This document shows, piece after piece, positions 14,901-26,900 of a DNA stretch of 64,000 nt (positions are counted from its first letter, which is position 1; each line of letters opens with the position of its first letter). The notes beneath the pieces were generated by a model that saw nothing but the letters and a program-made list of their open reading frames with translations, was not told where the DNA came from and made no database searches. The stretch is taken from assembly GCF_037975245.1 (NCBI RefSeq), contig NC_092579.1, positions 2,717,001-2,781,000 on the forward strand, in the 5' to 3' direction. Both the position numbers and the translations under genes were made by a program. Source of the DNA: Apostichopus japonicus (taxonomy: Eukaryota; Echinodermata; Holothuroidea; Aspidochirotida; Stichopodidae).

Positions 14901-17900
14901 TGACCCAGCAGGACCGTAATCTGGCCCTTAAACATATTCATAGAGACGCCATTCACTGCAACTTTACCTTTGTCAAATACCTGGTTTACAAAAAAAATGT
15001 CAAGCAATATATGCAAACATGGAAAGAACAATAAGACCTTTGTAGAAATATAAACGACATAGAGCATTTTATATGGTGAAACGATAACATTTTCAAGTAG
15101 ATTTCTGTAGCCAATAACATGAGCAAGATATATTTCAAATTTACTGCCGCTGGTTGTATGTGTATTTTGATGGTTCCTAGCAGCTACAAGAAAGTATCAA
15201 TTAGCAGAAACTTCTTTCCTAGTTATTAAATGGCAATAGTGTGATGGCTGAGTATCTAAAAGCTTACTTATCTCATGAGTTACAAGATGTAAAGCAAATG
15301 TTATTTTAGTAATGAAATGCCTTAACTATCAAAACTGTAATTGGTGTGGAATTGTGAATATTATCGCAGAAGACAGAAATAGTTCTTTAAAATCCCCCCC
15401 CCCTCAAAAAAAAAAAAAAATTAGAAAAGAGCAAAGAAATTTATGACTAGAACAGGATTCTAACTTATGACCTCTGGGTTGTCCCTGGCAGTTTTTCATT
15501 ATTCATTTACTCATAAACTAGAAACTTGACGATCGTTACCTTCCTTAATTGACGAATCTTGACTCCCGGCTTCAGGTCTTTAGGTTCAGCTTCAAAGAAG
15601 TCACCATCACCAATCGACTTTTCCGCTACCAACTCATGATCCTCAATAACATCGACCTTAATGAGTTTTGGTCCCAACCAGTAATCTCTCTGATTGGGGG
15701 AGAGGAAACAAAAAGTGTGGATTATTAAGGAAACAGAGAAAGTCAAATTATTTATAGCAATCATGACCCGGTAGCTAAAGACACTATCAGAAAACTACTC
15801 TGTAATGTTTTCCGCAAAAAGGCTACTTTTTTATGGCAGTTCAGAGCAGAAAACTAACTGGGAGAGATGCTGGTATGAAATGATCACAAAAAGAACATAA
15901 TAAACAAAATATATGGTTAGGCTGAAAGCGAAACCATTTGGCCTAAAATAGTCAAACATTGCCTTCATCCAATGCTCTTTTCCTTGAGCAGTTCATTTTA
16001 ATTAGTCAGTGTCCTGTAAATAATGTCTCCACTCATCTGTTTCTTTTTTACTTTCACAATCTCCAATTTTCTCATGTGGTTTGTAAAGATACAGGTCAGA
16101 AGATTAAGACCTTGCAATGTTCATCTTGCATACGTACGTAGAATGAACAGAAAAGTTTAACTGCCAACACAACTATGAACATTTACAATCTGAATGATGA
16201 TATCGGTTGAAAAATGACTTACAGTGGCAAAGAAATACCAAGGTTTTGGCATGCCGTACTCTCCAGGAAACACCGCCTCCACGTACCAGGTCACTAATCC
16301 ATAAAATACTGAACAGCCGCCCAAAAGAATAATGACAGTTAAGAAGGTCAGGTCATCGTCTACGGAAACCGGTTCATTAATATTCTCCCAAGTCACGCCG
16401 GTACCTGTAAAATAATCAAACAAATTTTATGACAAGATTGATTTTGATTCTTTTTTATTATTTCTTGGAAGATATGATCAGAACTTTTTTTGGGCAAACA
16501 CCACTAAAACTTTGTAATAATAAAGATGATAAAAATATCAAAACATGCATCAAGAAGCCCAACCGCCCTCCTCCCCACCCCCAAAACACCTCCAAAATTG
16601 CTTGTTTATACATCTAAATAAATATTAGATTTAACTGATGATTGTATATTCCCAGTCTAATGTTATCTGCTAAAAAAATAACTCAAAACATTGATATCAC
16701 AGGTAATCCTTATCAGGTATCTTTAAGAACTTTGCACTCATTAAAGCATGGTTTAAGATTATTGAAGTTCATTGAACTACAACATTTTAATTTGACTTTG
16801 GGTAATTAGAACAGTAATTTGGATCTTCTTGTGTTATCCAATAGGCCACGCTATAGCAAGGAAAGTTTTGTGTTTACGTAACAGTCTTAAGTCGACCTCG
16901 GCTCTAAAATTAGCCTGCATATCTTGTTAACACCATGTGCTGTGGCCGAGTAGATAAAGGGGGTGGCATTTGAAGCAATAAGGCTTAGCAATCGGGAGCT
17001 TTCGGGTTTTGATACCCGGCATGAAAAGATTCTAAATTTGAGTTAAAAATGTTGGAAGCCACCCGACGTGTAAGTTGTAATCTATAAGCCCCTTGCGGCT
17101 TTCTCCCACATTTGTGGTCGCTTAAGCGTAGTAAAAATAACTGCTGCTTATTATTAACACCATTAGGCTCTTTGTGTAAACACTGTTTGGAAATATATTC
17201 ATGTCTACAGTGTAGTTAATCATACAGCGTTCACACAAAGACCCTCATACAAGCTGCCATGTGGCAGGCATTGCAGACTAATTGGTAAAAAGAGGTCATT
17301 TTACCACCAAGACAGACTCAAGAAACTTTTTCATGATAGCGTGCTATAGTTGGGGTCTATACAGCAGATCTTAAACACACCTAGTAAACACAATCAACCA
17401 GTCTTATCTCTCAACTCCTCTCACTGGAGTATAGCATTTACCTCATAGCAACTATATAGTGATAGTAATATTGTAAGGGTCAGAGGTTACCACTTCTTGG
17501 ACAGTTTATCTTTGTTTCTGTGGTAACTTATATTCTGATAGTCGTGAGAGAACAAGTTGAATAGATTTGAGGGCATCATCATCTTATGTTTTGTCTAATT
17601 TCCATTAACCTTGGAACATTATATGCAATATATAGGCTTGCATTAAAGTAAGCCTCCTCTTTTTAAGATCCTTCCTCCACCCTCTTTCTCATTAAAACAC
17701 TTTTCAACAACTGTGACTCTGTACAGATATGACAATGAAAACTTAATTGCTTGGACTGACCAGTTCCCTCAAATAGTGCGATGAGAAGACCTCCGTAGCC
17801 CATAGCAGTGTTGTGACAGAACAGACCGATGCTTATCTTTCCGGCTAAAGAGACGCTTTCATACCACAGAAGGCTGAAGTAGTACGGAGTGTAACTGACG

Positions 17901-20900
17901 AAAAATAGACCTCCAGCCGCAACAGTGGCTGAGTTGGCTGTGAATGAAATTACAGAGAGGATGCATCCATACAGCTTGGCTTTTTTTTTTTTTCAATCTT
18001 GCAGTAAGCTTGTGGTGGTTTCCATAAGTTCTTAAATGCATAAACCATACATTCATAGACACAACATGCATTTTGAGTCAAATAAGCCACTGATAACACC
18101 CATATAAATTTAAAAAAAAATTAAAAATCAAAGTTGAATTACAAATTATAACACCTTATAAAAGAGAGTATATTTGTCATAAATTTTAAAGTTTTGCTAC
18201 TTTTATCATAATTCTCTCTTTTAAACAATTGCACATATTGTTAAAGTATCTACAAACAGTACATTTCAGCTTGTGTACTATCGTACAGACATGTTTACAA
18301 GTAAAATATAGTTGCTATGGATATAAAAGTAACATACCTTTAGAGAAGAAACTACTAATCATGAAGGAGTACATGATGGTTGCTATGGAATACATCATCA
18401 GAAATATAAACAGTATCAGCGGCTCCGTGTTGTTGACCACTGCCGCACCTACGCTCTTGAGCGGGACCAGGAAGAAGATGCTCATCAGAATCATGACTAT
18501 GAAACAGTAGATAAGAGACTTGAGAAACCAGGCGGTCCAGTGGATCCAGTTACTTAACCCCATCATCTTCATGGACTCCTGTGAATGAACAGAAAATAAA
18601 TGATGTTGACTATGGTACAGTGGATAAGAGACTTGAGGAACCAGGCGGTCAAATGGATCCAGTTACTTAACCCCATCATCTTCATGGACTCCTGTGAATG
18701 AACAGAGAATAAATGATGTTGACTATGGTACAGTAGATAAGAGACTTCAGGAATCAGGGGGTCCGATGGATCCAGTTACTTAACCCCATCATCTTCATGG
18801 ACTCCTGTCAATGAACAGAGAATAAATGATGTTGACTATGGTACAGTAGATAAGAGACTTGAGGAACCGGGCGCTCCAGTGGGTCCAGTTACTTAACCCC
18901 ATCATCTTCATGGAATCCTGAAAATAAACAGAGAATAAATGATGTTGACTATGGTACAGTAGAGAAGAGACTTGAGGAACCGGGCAGTCCAATGGATCCA
19001 GTTACTTAACCCCATCATCTTCATGGACTATTGTAAATGAACAGAGAATATATGATGTTGACTATGGTACAGTAGAGAAGAGACTTGAGGAACCAGGCAG
19101 TCCAGTGGATCCAGTTACTTAACCCCATCATCTTCATGGACTCCTGTGAATGAACAGAGAATATATGATGTTGACTATGGTACAGTAGAAAAGAGACTTG
19201 AGTAACCAGGCAGTCCAGTGGATCCAGTTACTTAACCCCATCATCTTCATGGACTCCTGTAAATGCACAGAGAATAAATGATGTTGACTGTGGTACAGTG
19301 GATAAGAGACTTGAGTAACCAGGCAGTCCAGTGGATCCAGTTACTTAACCCCATCATATTCATGGACTCCTGTAAATGCACAGAGAATAAATGATGTTGA
19401 CTGTGGTACAGTGGATAAGAGACTTGAGGAACCAGGCAGTCCAGTGGATCAAGTTAAGCTTAACCCCATCATCTTCATGGACTCCTCTAAATGAACAGAG
19501 AATATATGATGTTGACTATGGTACAGTAGATAAGAGACTTGTAGAACTAAGTGGTCCCATGGGTCCAGTTATTTAACACCATCATCTTCATGGACTCCTA
19601 TAAGCACAACATAATTCTGGATGCTGAAGAGGAAGAGATAGTTGATGTAAAGCAGGCTGTCCTTCACATGGTTGTCATCAGTTATGATTCCAGTCACTCA
19701 CTCTCAAAAATAAAAAGAAAGATTTCTGACAATTTTAATGCATAGAAACAGTGAAGTGACTCAATTCACTGAATCAGCAAGAGTCAAGAAAGCTACTTTG
19801 GAGACTCTACTTTGACCTGATGAAGATGGAGTGACTCAGCTGGTCAATAAAACATCTGTTTAAAGTAATTTTGATCTATTCATTCTTTAACTTTTACCTT
19901 CAGCCGTTTTTCCTTCTCATGAGTGACAGATCTTGCAATGTTGAGAGCAATCAGAATAACACCAAACATGATGACATCTGGAAAATTGAACTGTAGAATG
20001 GAGACATATCTATCATCGTAGTACGGTGGGTAAGGGTAACGCCGCAGCAGGACGGACACGTTCCTCGTCTCCACCCCTTTAAATTGCAATAAGGCATTGT
20101 CGATGGCATGCTGGATGGTCAGGAAGCCCTCACGATAGTATCCTACGATAACAAAACAAGTAATTTAATGTTACATTAATTTATTCCTCATTATATTGAA
20201 ATGATATCATGAGCTGACTTGCATAGCAACGAGGCTAAAACAATTATGCATTTTCAGCAATTTGGCATTTGGTACATATGGTTTTTATTCCAAGTTTAAG
20301 TCCTGATACACTATTGTAGCAAGTGTATATAGACAACATCATCATTTAATTAAAATTAAAGTTACAGTAATTACCATTTACAAAGGAGCTGCTCATGGAT
20401 ATCATAGTTCTATATTATACGTATGTTCACTCACACAGAGCAGGCAGAGTTTTGCTGCTCACCTCACTCACAAAAAGACAGAGTTTAACTGCTCACCATA
20501 CTCACACAAAGAGCAGACAGTTTTACTACTCACCTTACTCACACAAAGAGCAGACAGGGTTTTGCTGTTCACCTGGCTCACACAAAGAACAGACAGTTTT
20601 ACTACTCATTCACTCACACAAAGAGCAGACAGAGTTGTATTGCTCACCACACTCACACAAAGAGCAGACAGTTTTACTGCTCACCTCGCTCACACAAAGA
20701 GCAGACAGTTTTACTGCTCACCTCACTCACACAAAGAGCAGTTTTACAGCTCACCACACTCACACAAAGAACAGACAGTTTTACTGCCCACCTTAGTCAC
20801 ACAAAGAGCAGACAGGGTTTTGCTGCTCACCTCACTCACACAAAGAGCAGACAGAGTTGTATTGCTCACCTCACTGACACCAAGAGCAGACAGTTTTACA

Positions 20901-23900
20901 GCTCACCACTCACACAAAGAACAGACAGGGTTTTGCTGTTCACCTGGCTCACACAAAGAGCAGACAGTTTTACTACTCATTCACTCACACAAAGAGCAGA
21001 CAGAGTTGTATTGCTCACCTCACTCACACAAAGAGCAGACAGTTTTACTGCTCACCTCGCTCACACAAAGAGAAGACAGTTTTACTGCTCACCTCACTCA
21101 CACAAAGAGCAGACAGTTTTACAGCTCACCACACTCACACAAAGAACAGACAGTTTTACTGCCCACCTTAGTCACACAAAGAGCAGACAGGGTTTTGCTG
21201 CTCACCTCACTCACACAAAGAGCAGACAGAGTTGTATTGCTCACCTCACTGACACCAAGAGCAGACAGTTTTACAGCTCACCACTCACACAAAGAACAGA
21301 CAGGGTTTTGCTGTTCACCTGGCTCACACAAAGAGCAGACAGTTTTACTACTCATTCACTCACACAAAGAGCAGACAGAGTTGTATTGCTCACCTCACTC
21401 ACACAAAGAGCAGACAGTTTTACTGCTCACCTCGCTCACACAAAGAGAAGACAGTTTTACTGCTCACCTCACTCACACAAAGAGCAGACAGTTTTACAGC
21501 TCACCACACTCACACAAAGAACAGACAGTTTTACTGCCCACCTTAGTCACACAAAGAGCAGACAGGGTTTTGCTGCTCACCTCACTCACACAAAGAGCAG
21601 ACAGAGTTGTATTGCTCACCTCACTGACACCAAGAGCAGACAGTTTTACAGCTCACCACACTCACAGAAAGAGCAGACAGGGTTTTGCTGCTCACCTCAC
21701 TCACACAAAGAGCAGACAGTTGTACAGCTCACCACACTCACACAAAGAGCAGACAGGGTATTGCTGCTCACACAAAAAGGCAGACAGGGTTTTACTGCTC
21801 AAATTATTGTATAAACTTTATTCTTTCAAATGCCTCACTCACACAAAGAGCAGACAGAGTTTACTGCTCACCTCACTCACACAAAGAGCAGAAAGGGTTT
21901 TGCTGCTCAAATTACTATATAAACCTTATTCTTTCAAATGCCTCACTCACACAGAGAGCAGACAGAGTTTTACTGCTCACCTCACTCACACAAAGAGTAG
22001 AAAGGGTTTTGCTGCTCAAATTACTGTATTAACCTTATTCTTTCAAATGCCTCACTCACACAAAGAGCAGACTGAGTTTTACTGCTCACCTCACTCACAC
22101 AAAGAGCAGAAAGGGTTTTGCTGCTCAAATTACTGTATAAACCTTATTCTTTCAAATGCCTCACTCACATAAAGAACAGACAGTTTTACTACTCATTCAC
22201 TCACACAAAGAGCAGACAAAGTTTTACTGCTCACCTAACTCACACAAAGAGCAGACAGAGTTTTACTGCTCACTTCACTCACACAAAGAGCAGAGTTTTA
22301 CTGCTCACCTCACTCACACAAAGAGCAGACAAGAGTTTTACTGCTCACCTCACTCACACAAAGAGCAGACAGAGTTTTACTGCTCACTTCACTCACACAA
22401 AGAGCAGACATAGTTTTACTGCTCACCTCACACACATAAAGAGCAGACAGAGTTTACAGCTCACCTTACTCACACAGAGAGCAGACATAGTTTTACTGCT
22501 CAAACTACTGCCTGAACCTTGTTCTCTTAATTGAAATCAAGTTAACCCGACAAACAGTGAGACCTTTCCAGTCAACACCTACAAACTATTGTGAGTCAGC
22601 AGTTTAGTAATTATCTTTCTGACAAAAGTAAACTTTGACTGCACACACTGTTATTTGTACTGGATAATTAATATTTATACAGTATTAACCGTGTTATTCT
22701 TCTTGGGTGTCAATTGCCATTATGTCATAGTATCATTTCAGGAGAATTACCACTGTTACAAAACTATGTAATATTATATGCCAAATTGGAGCAATGAGTA
22801 GTTGAGTATGCATGAAGCCACTATGAGTACTAACAAACAGAAATTAAACTGTGCGCCGCCTTCAAATTTGTAGCATCAACTATTTCTAATCCCCAAATCT
22901 ATTCAATATTATCCTACAAGTGATTTTACAACAGTTATTGTTGCCAACATAGTCAGAGTAGTACTTGAGGCTGTCCAACTATGACTAACATTTCAGTTTA
23001 TATAAAACATTGTAAACTTTGAATAACTATTTTCTTATATTAAACGATGAATACTATGAAAGTAGAGGTTGAAATCAAGCCCTCTCCCATTGGTTAAAAA
23101 CTTGCAAAGAAAGATTTCATTACATAATAAACCTTGTGCAAGCATGATTGTTCTAAATGTGAATTTTACATCTTTTTAACATTGTTTATTTCTTTACCAG
23201 GCCAATTGTAAATATTGAAATCATATATTTTCTTTCCTTCTGTAATAGTTCTCTCAAAGGTGTTTTTTTTGTTTTGGTTTCCTTGAAACTATTAAGTCAT
23301 CCATGTTACATGCAGTAAATTCTACATTCTTAAAATAAATTTTTAGCCTCTGAAGAAGATCCTGCTAAGTTCGAAACGTCAGGCCAACTTACTTTTACAC
23401 ATTCTCTTACACAGGCTCTCTAATGGATGAGCAGTTTACTAACGGTTTTATTTTGATTCTTAAAATAAAGTCTCACCCGGAAATCCCCCTCTCGTGCTGT
23501 TTTTCTCACGAGGGATTGGAAACTGGTAGAAGGGGAAAAGGTAAGTTGTGGGCCATTGAATCTGGGCCACAAGACCCTCCGGTGAGTTCCTTGGTGATGA
23601 TTGTAGCCTAATACTGTATTTGATATCAATGGGAAGGTCTAAGTCAGTCTCATCAATATCATGGAAGGCCACCCCGGCCAAGTAATCAGATGAAGAAGTG
23701 TTCTGCTTCTTGAAGAATTTCACCATTTCATCTTCAGTTTCAAATCCAACAGCTGTTTGTAAAATAAAATAAAAATAATACATACAGAAATTATTGTGAG
23801 ATGGTTTCATGATTCTAATCTTTATAAAGTCTTCTAAATTATCCCCCAAAAAATAGAAAAGCTGTCCTGAAATTATTTCATGATTCTGATCTTTCTTACA

Positions 23901-26900
23901 TCGAAAGTGTTTTGTCAGAGTTTTGCAAATAAAGGAGTCCTCTATGTGGCGGAGCAACAGAATCACTGCAGATATCAAAATGGTATTTTGGATGATATAA
24001 TGTAGCTTCCAAAACTTGCTATCAACTTTATTAGCACACTTTATAGTTCAAACGGTGAGAATTGTTGCCGCAGAGCTTAATGGGAGATGATTCTTTAATG
24101 CAGAGGAATGATGCAAAAAAAGAGGGAACAAATCCCCCCCCCCCCTTCACCCCTTCCTTCCTTCTTGCTTTTCAGGTGAGCTTTGTCAAAGCCTGCTACT
24201 TTATCGACTCCATTTCCCTAAACTAGAAACTAGTATGAGGTTGCATACATCTGTTGGTCTGATAGGAATCATCATAGGATGTTACTATGGGGAAATCTTC
24301 ACCCTTGATATTGCCAGAATATTTTATTCCTCTAAACACAGATGTCAGACTCTATTTCTTTTTGTCACCGCAACAATCACAGCCTACAATATTAAATTGC
24401 GATGCTTTAATCACATGTTTGATTATTATTATAAGAATCACATCAAAATAAATAAATGAAAAAGTCAATTTTCCATTGTTCATATGCTTTTATACACACA
24501 GAAAAAAAGCTGAGTTTCTATTCAAGCTCTTTCCCGGCCACCTTTTGGGTTTTATCAAATTAAATTGGGGTGTTTAACCACACATGGTTACAAAGCTTGC
24601 AAAGTACTGTGGCTTCTGATTGGCAAACTCAGCAAAGAAATTGCTATATGAGGACGGATAAACAATAAGGGCTGAATATCACAGTCAGTAGCCTATCGTA
24701 CAGAACTTAACAATCCTGAGATTAGTTGTTCGACACTCGATCAGTCCTACCGAAAACGTTATTTCCTCTTGTCAAGTTTACTTTGGTCTTTCTAGCCTAT
24801 TTATGAGCACCAAATTGATGTTCTTTAAACTGAAATGAATCGTTTATAGCTCTTTTCTCATAGTCATCAAATTATGCTTTGTTTATTCACTTTTGCCTTG
24901 CTAGTGTACATAAGTAGTCTAAATACTAGTTATAAGGTTTTGCCTTGCTAATGTACATAAGTAGTCTAAATACTACAGTAGTTGTTTTGCCTTGCTAGTG
25001 TACATACTGTAAGTACTCTAAATACTAGTAATAAGGCTTTGCCTTGCTAGTGTACATAAGTAGTCTAAATAGGCTACTACTTATAAGCTATAGTTTTTTG
25101 CTCATGATCATCACTCTCTCTCCAAAGAACTCTTTGGTTTTAAATCCAGTACAAAGTTCAGCTTCCTCTTATCATCACTAATTGCTATCAACAGTGTTAT
25201 AAGCCTAGTACATTAGGAGTGCCGCACAGGGCATTCAAACTATAGAAGGAAATGTTTAATGAACCTATTAATAGATAATCACATGTTTCAGATCAAGAAA
25301 ATAACATTGTTACAAAACATTTGTGTGGTGGGCTGATGTTGTTCTTACTTAAGCAGCTTGCAATATTTGAACATTACCTACACTGTCTCATTGTTAATTG
25401 ATTTTAAATGACTATAGACAACCTTTATGGTGATACTTTAAAACATTTGTTTTATGCCTAAATTTGCTAATTAATTTATTAATTAAATTCTAATATAACT
25501 CAACCAAAAACATGTTCTGTTAACTTCATATAATGAACGAACTAACCTTGGATGACATTCCAACACCATTTGTCTTTGACAAATTTGTAATGTGTATTGT
25601 AAACATTCCATTTCTAAATCATCATAAAAGTTTTTATGTTTTGCCCATTGCCTGTTTTTGTTTTGTCTGAGGAACCGATGACATCATGCTCTGTGTATTA
25701 GCTAGACTATATAGTCCAGTCACTTTAATTGATGAACATCATTGTTTTAAAGGTCATCATAAATGTTTTCATTTTTTCCCATTGAGTGTTTTTGTTTTAT
25801 CTGAGGAACCGATGACATCATGCTATCTGTATTAGCTAGACTATATAGTCCAGTCACTTTAACTGATGAACATCATTTCTTTTAAAGGTCATTTTCTCAA
25901 ACATCACATGTGCTATATAGAAGTCCAACCTAGACTGATATCAGTATTACTTTTAATGGTAGTCTACAACATATCAATATTTAATCTTGTGCCTTAACAT
26001 CCTTTAAAGGTGGCAGGCCACATTTGGTCCTGAATTTCAGACAAATGTCTGCAAAACCTTCAGAAGCCACTTCAGATTAGAAATAAAATCATTAATCACA
26101 AGCAGAACAGAAATACAATACATTTAAACTTTGTGACTCATTATTTAAGAAATAAAGTTGATATGGTGGATATGAATAGTTCTGTTGTGGGGATCCAGCT
26201 AAACTTGAAAAATTAACCTCCCAAAAAAGTATGTTTAAGACAAGTGATGACAAGGGTCTCTCTAAGTCATTTAAGAGCTTTTCTAAATGTGTAATTATAG
26301 CAGTGGCAGTAAAGTGACCATTTGACATTTGCCATTTACCATGCAGTGATAACTCTTTCCTTCTCTTTCTATAACTTGCTCATTTAATAGATGACTCCAT
26401 ATGAATTTTTTTTTTTTAGGGATTTCCATCGGCAAAATATGAAGAACTTTACAGATAATAATTATAAAAAGATAATGAACAACTTTGGTTGAGTAAACTG
26501 TGACATTAAGCTGACCATGTTTCTCATATATCTGGCATATCTGGAGACGGTAAAAAAAAAAAAATTGGCCTTTTAACTAGACTGAAACTTACCAGAACCT
26601 ACTCTGATCAATGATGAGATTGGTTTCATATTATCCACCATTCTGCTCGCAATGTCTCGGGTGAGATTTGTGCTTGGTGAAAATGCGATCTTCCAGTAGA
26701 GGGGAGGGGTACTATTCCGGGTAGATGTCGGTGGAATAAGAGTTCTGGAAAACCGGTTGACGGTGAAGGGATCGTAGACTGTCGGATTAGGGAAATCATT
26801 GTAAGGTACATAGCTTCTCATGAGAAGTAAGAAGGCTGCAAAGAGAAGAGGCAGGGCTATCTCAAAAATGGTCACCAACACTTTCCTTTTCTGTAGCAAC

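Noticed and set aside
16930-17015. Functional tRNA gene
   Set aside because: A- and B-box-like words are present but the acceptor and anticodon stems do not form; a SINE fits better.
20562-22172. 536-codon plus-strand open frame (with companions of 293, 133, 138 and 115 codons)
   Set aside because: It is entirely a 37-bp tandem repeat read through; several frames are open at once, and the protein is only repeats of [13 protein letters not shown]-type units.
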